From: Luteimicrobium sp042670205
Lineage (GTDB): Bacteria > Actinomycetota > Actinomycetes > Actinomycetales > Cellulomonadaceae
Assembly: GCF_042670205.1 (NCBI RefSeq)
Contig: NZ_JBHUWD010000008.1
Coordinates: forward strand, 1 to 64,000
DNA length: 64,000 bases
Direction of reading: 5' to 3'
The number at the start of each line of letters is the position of its first letter. Position 1 is the first letter of the stretch. Under the pieces are notes generated by a model that saw only the letters and a program-made list of their open reading frames with translations, made no database searches and had not been told where the DNA came from. Positions 17,390 to 25,669 of this stretch are shown one piece after another. Made by a program: the position numbers and the translations under genes.

Positions 17390-17434
17390 CACGACATCTA
17401 GTGCCCGCGCGGCGTCCGGCCACTAGGTATAGTG
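17390..17434 (+). promoter_or_regulatory. Two putative NrdR boxes upstream of nrdHIEF
   Basis: Box 2, CACTA-GGTA-TAGTG (17421-17434), is a perfect inverted repeat. Box 1, CACGA-CATC-TAGTG (17390-17403), has one mismatch. Their starts are 31 bp apart, three helical turns, the spacing expected for paired NrdR-ATP-cone repressor sites. TATAGT inside box 2 (17428-17433) could be the -10, so bound repressor would block RNA polymerase. Confidence 0.75.
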
Positions 17435-17515
17435 TTCTGAACCGAGGGAGAGACCTACTCCCCGGCGAATGACACAGACGTAGTTCCACCGACGTCGTTC
17501 GAGGTCAGAGGGCCT

Positions 17516-17540
17516 CCCGGCCACCCCACGAGGGGCCGGG
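17516..17540 (+). other. Hairpin in the nrdH leader
   Basis: CCCGGCC (17516-17522) pairs with GGCCGGG (17534-17540) around an 11-nt loop, in the roughly 175-nt leader between the NrdR boxes and nrdH. Role unknown. Confidence 0.4.
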
Positions 17541-17614
17541 ACGCGACCCACCGCGAACCGCCGGCCGACCTCGCCACAGCAGTCGGGCACCACCAAGACA
17601 CGAAGGGGACAGCG

Positions 17615-17857
17615 ATGAGCATCACGGTCTACAGCAAGCCGGCGTGCGTCCAGTGCGAGGCGACCAAGCGCGCGCTCGACAAGAAGGGCCTCGAGTACGA
17701 CGTCGTCGACGTCACCGAGGACCCCGAGGCGCTGGCGCTGGTCCGTGAGCTCGGCTACCTCCAGGCGCCCGTCGTGGTGGCCGACGACACGCACTGGTCG
17801 GGCTTCCGTCCCGACCAGATCACCGCGCTCGCCGCGAAGGTCGCCACGCTCGCCTGA
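17615..17857 (+). CDS. nrdH: Glutaredoxin-like protein NrdH
   Basis: Small redoxin that reduces the class Ib ribonucleotide reductase and takes electrons from thioredoxin reductase. 80 residues. Active-site C11-V-Q-C14 and the C-terminal WSGFRPD motif separate NrdH from true glutaredoxins. ATG with AAGGGGACAGCG upstream. First gene of nrdHIEF, under the paired NrdR boxes. Confidence 0.97.
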   Translation: MSITVYSKPACVQCEATKRALDKKGLEYDVVDVTEDPEALALVRELGYLQAPVVVADDTHWSGFRPDQITALAAKVATLA

Positions 17858-17920
17858 CGAGCAGCCGCTCGCCGGGCGGCACCGCACCAACCGATCCACC
17901 GCCGTCGCAGGGGGGACACC

Positions 17921-18352
17921 ATGGGTGACCTCGTCTACTTCTCCAGCGTCTCGGAGAACACGCACCGCTTCGTCGAGAAGCTGCGGCTCACCGAGCTGGG
18001 GATGGGTGTGCGGAGGATCCCGCTGCGGCCCACCGAGGGCTTCCTGCGGGTCGACGAGCCGTACGTGCTCCTGGTCCCGACCTACGGGGGTGGGAACGAG
18101 GGCGGCGCGGTGCCGCGGCAGGTCGTGAAGTTCCTCAACGACCCGCACAACCGTTCCCTGATCCGCGGCGTCGTGGCGGCAGGGAACACCAACTTCGGCG
18201 AGGCCTACTGCATCGCCGGCGACATCATCTCCACGAAGTGCCAGGTCCCGTACCTGTATGCCTTCGAACTGCTTGGGACAGCCGAGGACGTCATGCGCGT
18301 CCGCGACGGATTGGGGCGATTTTGGCAACGACAGCAGCAGATCCCGGCGTGA
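17921..18352 (+). CDS. nrdI: Flavodoxin-like protein NrdI
   Basis: FMN protein that supplies superoxide or oxidant to assemble the Mn(III)2-tyrosyl radical cofactor of NrdF. 143 residues. Opens with VYFSSVSENTHRFVEKL, the FMN phosphate loop, and contains VPTYGGGNEGGAVP and VVAAGNTNFGEAYC. ATG at 17921 behind AGGGGGGACACC. The stop overlaps the chosen nrdE start by 4 nt (GTGA). Confidence 0.95.
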   Translation: MGDLVYFSSVSENTHRFVEKLRLTELGMGVRRIPLRPTEGFLRVDEPYVLLVPTYGGGNEGGAVPRQVVKFLNDPHNRSLIRGVVAAGNTNFGEAYCIAGDIISTKCQVPYLYAFELLGTAEDVMRVRDGLGRFWQRQQQIPA

Positions 18353-20511
18353 GCACCAGCCTCGCCACCGCCCCCGGCGAGGTCTCGGCACCTGGGCTCG
18401 TGGAGCTCGACTACCACGCGCTCAACGCGATGCTGAACCTCTACGGCGCGGACGGGAAGATCCAGTTCGACCGTGACCGGCAGGCCGCGCGGCAGTACTT
18501 CCTGCAGCACGTGAACCAGAACACGGTGTTCTTCCACGACCTGGACGAGAAGCTCGACTACCTGGTCGACAACGACTACTACGAGTCCGACGTCCTCGAG
18601 CAGTACTCGCGGGAGTTCGTGAAGCAGCTCTTCGAGCTCGCGTACTCGAAGAAGTTCCGCTTCGACACGTTCCTCGGTGCGTTCAAGTACTACACGAGCT
18701 ACACGCTCAAGACGTTCGACGGGAAGCGCTACCTCGAGCGCTTCGAGGACCGCGTCTGCATGGTGGCGCTCAGCCTCGCCGCCGGCGACGAGCAGCTCGC
18801 GACGGAGATCGTCGAGGAGGTCATCTCGGGCCGGTTCCAGCCCGCGACCCCGACGTTCCTCAACGCCGGCAAGAAGCAGCGCGGCGAGCCCGTGTCGTGC
18901 TTCCTGCTCCGCATCGAGGACAACATGGAGTCCATCGCGCGCGGCATCAACTCCGCGCTGCAGCTCTCCAAGCGCGGCGGCGGCGTGGCGCTCCTGCTCA
19001 GCAACATCCGCGAGCACGGTGCGCCCATCAAGAAGATCGAGAACCAGTCGTCGGGCGTCATCCCCGTGATGAAGCTCCTCGAGGACTCCTTCTCGTACGC
19101 GAACCAGCTCGGCGCGCGCCAGGGCGCGGGCGCGGTGTACCTCAACGCGCACCACCCCGACATCATGCGGTTCCTCGACACCAAGCGGGAGAACGCGGAC
19201 GAGAAGATCCGCATCAAGACCCTCTCGCTCGGCGTCGTCATCCCGGACATCACGTTCGAGCTCGCGCGCAAGAACGAGGACATGTACCTCTTCTCGCCGT
19301 ACGACGTCGAGCGCATCTACGGCAAGCCGTTCGCCGACATCTCGGTCACCGAGAAGTACGACGAGATGGTCGACGACTCGCGCATCAAGAAGACCAAGAT
19401 CAACGCGCGCCAGTTCTTCCAGACGCTCGCGGAGCTCCAGTTCGAGTCCGGGTACCCGTACATCATGTTCGAGGACACGGTGAACAAGGCCAACCCCAAC
19501 GAGGGCAAGGTCACCCACTCGAACCTGTGCTCGGAGATCCTCCAGGTCTCGACGCCGTCGACGTTCAACGACGACCTCTCCTACGCGCACACCGGCCGCG
19601 ACATCTCGTGCAACCTCGGGTCGCTGAACATCGCGAAGACGATGGACTCGCCGGACCTCGCGAAGACCGTCGAGACTGCGATCCGTGCCCTCACCGCCGT
19701 CGCCGACCAGACTGCGATCGACTCGGTGCCGTCCGTGCGCCGCGCCAACGACCTCGGCCACGCGATCGGCCTCGGGCAGATGAACCTCCACGGCTACCTC
19801 GCCCGCGAGCGCGTGCACTACGGGTCCGAGGAAGGCGTCGACTTCACGAACATCTACTTCTACACGGTCGCGTTCCACGCGATCGCCGCCTCGAACAAGC
19901 TCGCCATCGAGCGCGGCCAGAAGTACTACAACTTCGAGAAGTCCACCTACGCCAGCGGCGCGTACTTCGACAAGTACACCGACCGGGTGTGGGAGCCTGC
20001 GACGCCGCGCGTCGCCGAGCTCTTCACCGAGGCCGGCGTCCGGATCCCCACCCAGGACGACTGGCGCGCCCTCAAGGCGTCCGTCATGGAGCACGGTCTC
20101 TACAACCAGAACCTCCAGGCGGTCCCGCCCACCGGCTCGATCTCGTACATCAACAACTCGACGTCGTCGATCCACCCGGTGCCCTCGAAGATCGAGATCC
20201 GCAAGGAAGGCAAGCTCGGGCGCGTCTACTACCCGGCGCCGTACCTCACGAACGACAACCTCGAGTACTACGAGGACGCGTACGAGATCGGCTACGAGAA
20301 GATCATCGACACCTACGCGGCCGCCACGCAGCACGTCGACCAGGGTCTGTCGCTGACGCTGTTCTTCAAGGACACCGCCACCACGCGCGACGTCAACCGC
20401 GCGCAGATCTACGCCTGGAAGAAGGGCATCAAGACGCTCTACTACATCCGGGTCCGCCAGATGGCGTTGGAGGGGACCGAGGTGGATGGTTGCGTCTCGT
20501 GCATGCTCTGA
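18349..20511 (+). CDS. nrdE: Ribonucleotide reductase class Ib, alpha subunit
   Basis: Catalytic subunit that reduces NDPs to dNDPs. About 720 residues. It lacks the N-terminal ATP-cone typical of class Ia NrdA, as expected for NrdE. Substrate-site cysteines occur in REPVSCFLLRI-like (GEPVSCFLL) and NLCSEILQ segments, and the C-terminal electron-shuttle pair is C-V-S-C in DGCVSCML. GTG 18349 is chosen for the GTGA coupling with nrdI. A TTG at 18322 would add nine residues. Followed by an unusual 224-bp gap with a 26-bp inverted repeat before nrdF. Confidence 0.95.
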   Translation: MSTSLATAPGEVSAPGLVELDYHALNAMLNLYGADGKIQFDRDRQAARQYFLQHVNQNTVFFHDLDEKLDYLVDNDYYESDVLEQYSREFVKQLFELAYSKKFRFDTFLGAFKYYTSYTLKTFDGKRYLERFEDRVCMVALSLAAGDEQLATEIVEEVISGRFQPATPTFLNAGKKQRGEPVSCFLLRIEDNMESIARGINSALQLSKRGGGVALLLSNIREHGAPIKKIENQSSGVIPVMKLLEDSFSYANQLGARQGAGAVYLNAHHPDIMRFLDTKRENADEKIRIKTLSLGVVIPDITFELARKNEDMYLFSPYDVERIYGKPFADISVTEKYDEMVDDSRIKKTKINARQFFQTLAELQFESGYPYIMFEDTVNKANPNEGKVTHSNLCSEILQVSTPSTFNDDLSYAHTGRDISCNLGSLNIAKTMDSPDLAKTVETAIRALTAVADQTAIDSVPSVRRANDLGHAIGLGQMNLHGYLARERVHYGSEEGVDFTNIYFYTVAFHAIAASNKLAIERGQKYYNFEKSTYASGAYFDKYTDRVWEPATPRVAELFTEAGVRIPTQDDWRALKASVMEHGLYNQNLQAVPPTGSISYINNSTSSIHPVPSKIEIRKEGKLGRVYYPAPYLTNDNLEYYEDAYEIGYEKIIDTYAAATQHVDQGLSLTLFFKDTATTRDVNRAQIYAWKKGIKTLYYIRVRQMALEGTEVDGCVSCML

Positions 20512-20735
20512 GCAACTGAATCGGGTCCGCCCGGCCCGCGATGCCGCGGGGGACGGTGCGCCGGGTCTTCCATCCGGCCGCTCGTTCCTCGCGGCCTCCC
20601 GCCAGACCCGCCACGACCCGGCGCACCGTCCCCCGCGGCACCGCTCGGCTGTCAGGTCGCCTTCCTGCCCGACGGCGCCACGTTCGTAGATCCGCCCACC
20701 TCGGTCTTCCCGGGGTACAGAGAGAGAAGAAGCTG
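20512..20735 (+). repeat. nrdE-nrdF intergenic region with 26-bp perfect inverted repeat
   Basis: Arms at 20542-20567 and 20615-20640 are exact reverse complements over 26 bp (left arm begins tgccgcgggggacggtgcgc). The 47-nt loop contains a second stem, GGCCGC (20576-20581) with GCGGCC (20591-20596). A competing small hairpin, CCCGCG-ATGC-CGCGGG at 20535-20550, uses part of the left arm. There is no T-tract, so a plain intrinsic terminator is unlikely. It may attenuate, process or stabilise the nrdE/nrdF mRNA. No gene seen. Confidence 0.85.
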
Positions 20736-21716
20736 ATGTCACCCTCCGGGAAGCTCAAGCTCATCGACCGCGTCAGCGCAATCAACTGGAACCGGCTCGA
20801 GGACGACAAGGACCTCGAGGTCTGGGAGCGGTTGACCGGGAACTTCTGGCTGCCCGAGAAGGTGCCGGTGTCGAACGACATCCAGAGCTGGCACACGCTC
20901 ACGCCGCAGGAGCAGGAGCTCACCACGCGCGTGTTCACCGGCCTGACGCTGCTCGACACGATCCAGGGGACCGTGGGGGCAGTCAGCCTCATCCCCGACG
21001 CGCTGACGCCCCACGAGGAGGCCGTCTACACGAACATCGCGTTCATGGAGTCGGTGCACGCGAAGTCGTACTCCTCGATCTTCTCGACGCTCATCTCGAC
21101 GCAGGAGATCGACGAGGCGTTCCGCTGGTCGGAGGAGAACCCCAACCTGCAGCGCAAGGCCGAGATCGTCCTCGAGTACTACCGGGGCGACTCGCCGCTC
21201 AAGCGCAAGGTCGCCTCCACGCTGCTGGAGTCGTTCCTGTTCTACTCGGGCTTCTACCTGCCGATGCACTGGTCGAGCCGCGCGAAACTCACCAACACGG
21301 CCGACCTGATCCGCCTCATCATCCGCGACGAGGCGGTGCACGGGTACTACATCGGCTACAAGTACCAGAAGGGCCTCGAGCGCCTCACCGAGGCCGAGCG
21401 CGACGACCTCAAGGCCTACACGTACGAGCTGCTGTTCGAGCTCTACGAGAACGAGGTCCAGTACACCGCCGACCTCTACGACGGCGTCGGGCTCACCGAG
21501 GACGTCAAGAAGTTCCTGCGGTACAACGCCAACAAGGCGCTCATGAACCTGGGCTACGAGGCGCTGTTCCCCAAGGACGAGACCGACGTCAACCCGGCGA
21601 TCCTCGCCGCGCTCAGCCCGAACGCCGACGAGAACCACGACTTCTTCTCCGGCTCCGGCTCCTCGTACGTCATCGGCAAGGCCGTGGCGACCGAGGACGA
21701 GGACTGGGAGTTCTGA
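20736..21716 (+). CDS. nrdF: Ribonucleotide reductase class Ib, beta subunit
   Basis: Radical-generating subunit with a dinuclear Mn or Fe centre. 326 residues. Metal ligands at D74 (LLDTIQG), E105 and H108 (MESVHAKSY), and DEAVHGYYIG further on. The radical tyrosine is Y112, seven residues after E105 as in other NrdF proteins. The C-terminal acidic-aromatic tail DEDWEF is the part that docks on NrdE. ATG at 20736 behind AGAGAGAAGAAGCTG. A strong bidirectional hairpin follows. Confidence 0.96.
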   Translation: MSPSGKLKLIDRVSAINWNRLEDDKDLEVWERLTGNFWLPEKVPVSNDIQSWHTLTPQEQELTTRVFTGLTLLDTIQGTVGAVSLIPDALTPHEEAVYTNIAFMESVHAKSYSSIFSTLISTQEIDEAFRWSEENPNLQRKAEIVLEYYRGDSPLKRKVASTLLESFLFYSGFYLPMHWSSRAKLTNTADLIRLIIRDEAVHGYYIGYKYQKGLERLTEAERDDLKAYTYELLFELYENEVQYTADLYDGVGLTEDVKKFLRYNANKALMNLGYEALFPKDETDVNPAILAALSPNADENHDFFSGSGSSYVIGKAVATEDEDWEF

Positions 21717-21733
21717 CACCACCCCCGTTCTCC

Positions 21734-21770
21734 CCGGAAGGGCGGCGCGCGCGGCCGCCCGCCCTTCCGG
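21734..21770. terminator. Bidirectional hairpin between nrdF and the phosphoribosyltransferase gene
   Basis: A 12-bp perfect stem, CCGGAAGGGCGG (21734-21745) with CCGCCCTTCCGG (21759-21770), lies between two convergent genes. It has no clear T-tract on either strand, so its efficiency is uncertain. Confidence 0.6.
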
Positions 21771-21813
21771 CGGGCTCGTTCCAGAGCCCGGAACCAGGCA
21801 GGACGACGTCCCG

Positions 21814-22308
21814 TCAGAAGACCGCGCGGTCCTCCGTCACCGGGGGCAGCGCTGACCACGGGAACGTGATCCACAGGTCGGTGTCGCGCCACGAGTACTC
21901 GGGCTTCACGATCGACCGGGGCTTCGTGTAGAGCACCGCCGACCGCACGTCCGCGCCGTGGCCCGCGAGCATGTCGAGGACGAGCCGCAGGGTCCGCCCG
22001 GAGTCGGCGACGTCGTCGACCACGAGCACCCGCTTCCCGCCGAGGTCGGCGGTGTCCATGAGGGGCGGGAGCACGCGCGGGTCGTCGAGGGTGCGGCCGA
22101 TGTCCGTGTAGAACTCGACGTTGAGCGTCCCCACGCCCTTCGAGCCGAGGGCGTAGGCGATCGCGCCGCCGGGCACGAGCCCGCCGCGGGCGACCGCGAC
22201 GACGACGTCGGGGAGCCAGCCGCTGTCCGTCACCTGCAGGGCGAGCTCGCGGGATGCGCGACCGAACATGTCCCAGGTGAGGACCTCGCGCTCGAAAGAC
22301 ACCGTCAT
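21814..22308 (-). CDS. Purine-type phosphoribosyltransferase
   Basis: 164-residue type I PRTase. The PRPP-binding loop reads VLVVDDVADSGRTL. An upstream flap region and the N-terminal VAVARGGLVPGG match xanthine/hypoxanthine-guanine PRTases of the Gpt type, so purine salvage is the likely role. A regulatory role is also known for close relatives. It faces nrdF across a hairpin. The ATG has no Shine-Dalgarno but has TAGGGT 7 nt upstream, suggesting a leaderless mRNA. Confidence 0.85.
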   Translation of the reverse strand: MTVSFEREVLTWDMFGRASRELALQVTDSGWLPDVVVAVARGGLVPGGAIAYALGSKGVGTLNVEFYTDIGRTLDDPRVLPPLMDTADLGGKRVLVVDDVADSGRTLRLVLDMLAGHGADVRSAVLYTKPRSIVKPEYSWRDTDLWITFPWSALPPVTEDRAVF

Positions 22309-22315
22309 GGCACCG

Positions 22316-22321
22316 ACCCTA
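22316..22321 (-). promoter_or_regulatory. Candidate -10 box, leaderless phosphoribosyltransferase
   Basis: TAGGGT on the minus strand, 7 nt before the ATG at 22308. It fits transcription starting at or near the start codon. Confidence 0.45.
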
Positions 22322-22389
22322 ACGGGCGCGGCTGTGACGCTCCGCCGCCGAGCCCTGGCCTGTCGCCTCGAGACGGCAGGGTCGAATCC

Positions 22390-23319
22390 TCACGAGTCGT
22401 AGGCAGTGACGAAGCCTGCGCGGAGGCGTCCCAGGAAGTGCAGTGCCGTGGCGTGATAGTCGAGGGTGTGGTTGACGTGCGCCGTGCCCGGCCGTCCCGC
22501 GTCGAGCCCCGCGTGGAGCAGCCCCCACCCGACCTCGCGGACCATGTTGAGGTACTTGAAGTCGTGCAGGGCCGCCACGTGCCGGTCGTCGTCCTCCCCG
22601 AAGTAGGTCTCGAGCAGGAGGCGCTCCTCAGCGGGCGTGTACGACTCGTGGAACGCCGGGGTCGCCAGGTCGAAGTAGACGTTTCCGACGCCTGACAGCT
22701 CCCAGTCGAGGACCATCAGCCGGCCGCCGTCGTCCATGACGTTGAACCGGTAGAAGTCGTTGTGGCAGTACGCGGTGCGGTCGCCGCGCTCCCGGGCACG
22801 CGCCTCGATCGCGTCGACCTCCTCGAGCACGTCCGCCAACCCCTCGGGCATGGTGACGCCCAGCCCACGCGCCCCGTCCAGGTAGGTGCGCACGAGCCAG
22901 AACGGGTCGCAGACCCGGGCCACGCCCTCGATGGCGTGCACCTGCCTGAGGACGCGAGCCAGCTCACGGATGTACGCGGGGTCGTGCGAGCGCTCCGGAG
23001 TGAGCAGGACGCCCGGGACGAGGGCCGTCACGAGATAGCCGTCGCCGGCGCGGACGACCTCCGGCGCGATCCCACGCGCCGCGGCGGCTCGGATCGCGGA
23101 CACCTCGTCGGCGCGGCTCAAGCCGAGCGTGTCGTTCTGGTGGCCGTCGACCCGCAGGACGGCGTCGGCGGGTCCGCTGACGAGATAGGTGTCGTTGGAG
23201 TAGCCACCGTCCAGCGGGACCACCGTCGCGGTGGGCAGGCCGACATCGGCGAGGAGCCGTCGGACGGCCGTCACCGGATCTTCCGGTCGGGCGCCGTCCG
23301 GTGCGGTCGTCAGGCTCAT
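22390..23319 (-). CDS. Choline/ethanolamine-kinase-like phosphotransferase
   Basis: 309-residue kinase-fold protein. An N-terminal glycine loop (GGYSNDTYLV) is followed by the catalytic Brenner motif HNDFYRFNVM and the metal-binding segment VLDWELSGVGNVYFDLAT. The last closely resembles choline kinases and distinguishes it from typical aminoglycoside phosphotransferases. The substrate is not known. It may phosphorylate choline, ethanolamine or a sugar, perhaps for decoration of surface polymers. ATG with GGGAG 4 nt upstream. No obvious operon partner. Confidence 0.75.
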   Translation of the reverse strand: MSLTTAPDGARPEDPVTAVRRLLADVGLPTATVVPLDGGYSNDTYLVSGPADAVLRVDGHQNDTLGLSRADEVSAIRAAAARGIAPEVVRAGDGYLVTALVPGVLLTPERSHDPAYIRELARVLRQVHAIEGVARVCDPFWLVRTYLDGARGLGVTMPEGLADVLEEVDAIEARARERGDRTAYCHNDFYRFNVMDDGGRLMVLDWELSGVGNVYFDLATPAFHESYTPAEERLLLETYFGEDDDRHVAALHDFKYLNMVREVGWGLLHAGLDAGRPGTAHVNHTLDYHATALHFLGRLRAGFVTAYDS

Positions 23320-23442
23320 CGCTCTCCCGATCGTCAGGGCCAGGGGCGGCTGTGCCGTCTCGTCGCCGGATCTTCCGTCAGTCGTCGCCGCCTGCGCAAG
23401 CGTGTCCTCGGCGCCGCCGGGGGAGACCGGTGCCGGAACGAC

Positions 23443-23477
23443 GACGGCGCCGCCCCCGTCCGGGGAGCGGCGCCGTC
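23443..23477 (-). terminator. Hairpin after the FKBP gene
   Basis: An 11-bp perfect stem (23443-23453 with 23467-23477, GACGGCGCCGC type) begins 16 nt after the stop of the FKBP lipoprotein gene on the minus strand. The loop is GC-rich and there is no T-tract. Confidence 0.6.
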
Positions 23478-23493
23478 AGGCGTGGGCCTGGGA

Positions 23494-24483
23494 TCAGGAG
23501 GCCGACTGGGCGTCGAGGATGTCGACGACGAAGATCAGCGTCGAGTTCGCCGGGATCGAGCCGGAGGCCTGGTCGCCGTAGCCCAGCGACGGCGGGATCA
23601 CCAGGAGCACCTGGGAGCCGACGGTCTGGCCGGCGAGGCCCTTGCCCCAGCCCTGGACGACCTGGCTCAGGCTGAACGTCGCGGGGGCGCCCCGCTTCCA
23701 GCTCGAGTCGAACGCGGTGCCGTTGGTCAGCCAGCCGGAGTACTGGACGGTCACGCTGTCGGTCGACTTGACCTTGGCGCCCTTGCCCTTGATGAGCGGC
23801 TGTACGACGAGGCTCTTGGAGGCCTTGTAGCCCTTGGGGATCGTGATGCTGGGCTCGCCGGTGGTGCCGTTGAGCTTCACGGCCGGGAGGCCCGACTTCG
23901 GGGTCACGGCCGTGCCCTCGGCGCGGAGCGGGATCGACTTCGCCGACTCGACGTCGAGGCTGTAGACGTAGGTGACGGCCTTGCCCTCGGAGTCCTGCGA
24001 CGGGGCCGCGTAGACGATGCGGGTGCCGACCTTCTGGCCCTTGAGGGCCGCGGCGAGCTGCGGGACGATGCTCGACTCGCTGAAGTACATCGACTGCGGG
24101 CTGCTCGAGTAGGTGTCGCCCAGCGCGGTGCCGTCGGAGCCCTGGACGGCGACGCTGTCGATCGAGAGCATCTCGCCCTCCTTGATCTCCGTCCCGGTCC
24201 CGGCCTTCTCGACGCGGGCGACGGCGCCCGTGACAGTGAAGTTCTTGGGGACGGTGAGCGTCGGCTTCTTGCCGACGTCGCCCTTGACGGTCACCTTCGC
24301 GAGGGCGGCGACGTCGGCGGCGCTCGAGGTGGCGGCGGACGTCGACGCGGCGGTGGAGGTGTCCGACGCCTTGGGCGAGTCCTTGTCGTCGCTCGAGCAG
24401 CCGGCGAGGGCGAGCGCCCCGGTGAGCGCGACGGCGACGAGTCCGGTCGCGGTCCGGGCGCGGAGCACGGTGCGGTTCTTCAC
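23494..24483 (-). CDS. FKBP-type peptidyl-prolyl isomerase lipoprotein
   Basis: Exported, lipid-anchored folding catalyst. 329 residues. Signal peptide TGLVAVALTGALALAGCSS with lipobox LAGC, then a Ser/Thr/Ala-rich linker (about residues 27-55). A first FKBP-like domain lies at about 60-185, followed by a canonical FKBP domain at about 205-326 with VTVQYSGWLTNGTAFDSSW, VVQGWGKGLAG and IPPSLGYGDQ. The first domain lacks these motifs and looks degenerate. It probably acts as a chaperone or scaffold. GTG 24483 has AAGGA 9 nt upstream. Confidence 0.9.
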   Translation of the reverse strand: MKNRTVLRARTATGLVAVALTGALALAGCSSDDKDSPKASDTSTAASTSAATSSAADVAALAKVTVKGDVGKKPTLTVPKNFTVTGAVARVEKAGTGTEIKEGEMLSIDSVAVQGSDGTALGDTYSSSPQSMYFSESSIVPQLAAALKGQKVGTRIVYAAPSQDSEGKAVTYVYSLDVESAKSIPLRAEGTAVTPKSGLPAVKLNGTTGEPSITIPKGYKASKSLVVQPLIKGKGAKVKSTDSVTVQYSGWLTNGTAFDSSWKRGAPATFSLSQVVQGWGKGLAGQTVGSQVLLVIPPSLGYGDQASGSIPANSTLIFVVDILDAQSAS

Positions 24484-24596
24484 GAGGGATGATCCTTCGG
24501 GTCGTGGACGCGGCCGTTGAGGCTGCGAGGCTCGGGCCACCCTAGTGGACCTTTCTGTGAGGCTCCTGGCTCCGAACCGGGCGTCGCCCCGTCTGC

Positions 24597-24602
24597 CAGA
24601 AT
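24597..24602 (+). promoter_or_regulatory. Candidate -10 box, leaderless small gene
   Basis: CAGAAT 6 nt before GTG 24609, with no clear Shine-Dalgarno between. It is on the plus strand, divergent from the FKBP gene. Confidence 0.4.
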
Positions 24603-24608
24603 CGAGAG

Positions 24609-24902
24609 GTGCCCACGTCCCGCCGCTCCCGCCGCCACCAGACCGAGCACCGCCCCCTCGACCTCGAGCGGGCGCGCGGGGGTGCGCGCGTCGAGCACGG
24701 CGCCGACGGCGAGTGGACGGTACGGACCGTCCGGTCCGCTGACAAGAGCTACACGTGCCCGGGCTGTCGCCAGACGATCCCGCCGGGCGTCGAGCACGTC
24801 GTCGCGTGGGCGAACGACGGGATGTTCGGCGCCGACGCCGCGCTCGACGCGCGACGGCACTGGCACGCGTCCTGCTGGGAGGCGCGGCTGCGCCGACGTT
24901 GA
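24609..24902 (+). CDS. Small zinc-ribbon-like protein
   Basis: 97 residues, not recognised as a named protein. The basic N-terminus (residues 1-30) is followed by a compact domain with C50-P-G-C53 and H84-W-H86-A-S-C89, a plausible zinc site, plus H63. Homologues in related genomes are sometimes labelled ATP/GTP-binding, but I see no P-loop. The GTG start is tentative and appears leaderless. It lies 29 nt before a hydrolase gene transcribed in the same direction. Confidence 0.65.
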   Translation: MPTSRRSRRHQTEHRPLDLERARGGARVEHGADGEWTVRTVRSADKSYTCPGCRQTIPPGVEHVVAWANDGMFGADAALDARRHWHASCWEARLRRR

Positions 24903-24917
24903 GCGTGCGCCCGTCGG

Positions 24918-24923
24918 TAGGCT
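24918..24923 (+). promoter_or_regulatory. Candidate -10 box upstream of the first hydrolase
   Basis: TAGGCT 8 nt before the ATG at 24932. A GGGGG run in the spacer could instead serve as a weak ribosome site. Confidence 0.35.
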
Positions 24924-24931
24924 CGGGGGCG

Positions 24932-25669
24932 ATGACCACCGAACCGATCCGCTCCATGACGGTCCTGCCCGCGCGGCGCGAGGACGTCGAGCTGCACACC
25001 GCCGACGGCCTGACGCTGGTCGGCGAGCTCGCCCTCCCGGCGACCCGTGAGCCGGCGGCGACCCTCGTGACGCTGCACCCCCTGCCGACGCACGGGGGCT
25101 TCATGGACTCCCACGTCTTCCGGAAGGCCGCGTGGCGCCTGCCCGCGCTCGCCGACCTCGCCGTCCTGCGCTTCAACACGCGCGGCACGTCCTCGCCGCG
25201 AGGCACGAGCGAGGGGGCGTTCGACGGCGGCGACGCCGAGCGGTTCGACGTGGGCGCGGCCGTCGACTACGTCGAGTTCAACGACCTGCCGCACCCGTGG
25301 CTCGTCGGCTGGTCGTTCGGCACGGAGCTCGCGCTCAAGCACGGTGCGGACCCGGCGGTCGAGGGAGCGGTCCTGCTCTCGCCGCCGCTCCACCGCGCGA
25401 CCGACGCCGACCTCGACGCCTGGGCGGCGTTCGGGCGGCCTCTCGTGGTGCTCGTGCCGGAGCACGACGACTACCTGCGCCCGGACGAGGCCCGCCGCCG
25501 GTTCGCGCGCGTCCCGCAGGCGGAGGTGATCCCCGTCGACGGCGGCAAGCACCTGTGGGTGGGGGAGGGCCAGGTGCGACGCGTCCTGGACGAGATCGTC
25601 CGGCACGTGAACCCGGCGTGCCCCGTGCCGCTGCCCACCGAGTACGACCCGGACGGAGGAGACCGATGA
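24932..25669 (+). CDS. Alpha/beta-hydrolase (dienelactone-hydrolase/KANL3-like)
   Basis: 245-residue predicted serine hydrolase. Oxyanion region LVTLHPLPTHGG. Nucleophile elbow region GWSFGTELALK, where the serine sits in G-x-S-x-G as GWSFG. A late aspartate in VPEHDDYLRPDE and histidine in GGKHLWVG complete a triad. The substrate is unknown. The histidine loop resembles hydrolases acting on acyl or CoA-type esters. It overlaps the next hydrolase by 4 nt (ATGA). Confidence 0.8.
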   Translation: MTTEPIRSMTVLPARREDVELHTADGLTLVGELALPATREPAATLVTLHPLPTHGGFMDSHVFRKAAWRLPALADLAVLRFNTRGTSSPRGTSEGAFDGGDAERFDVGAAVDYVEFNDLPHPWLVGWSFGTELALKHGADPAVEGAVLLSPPLHRATDADLDAWAAFGRPLVVLVPEHDDYLRPDEARRRFARVPQAEVIPVDGGKHLWVGEGQVRRVLDEIVRHVNPACPVPLPTEYDPDGGDR

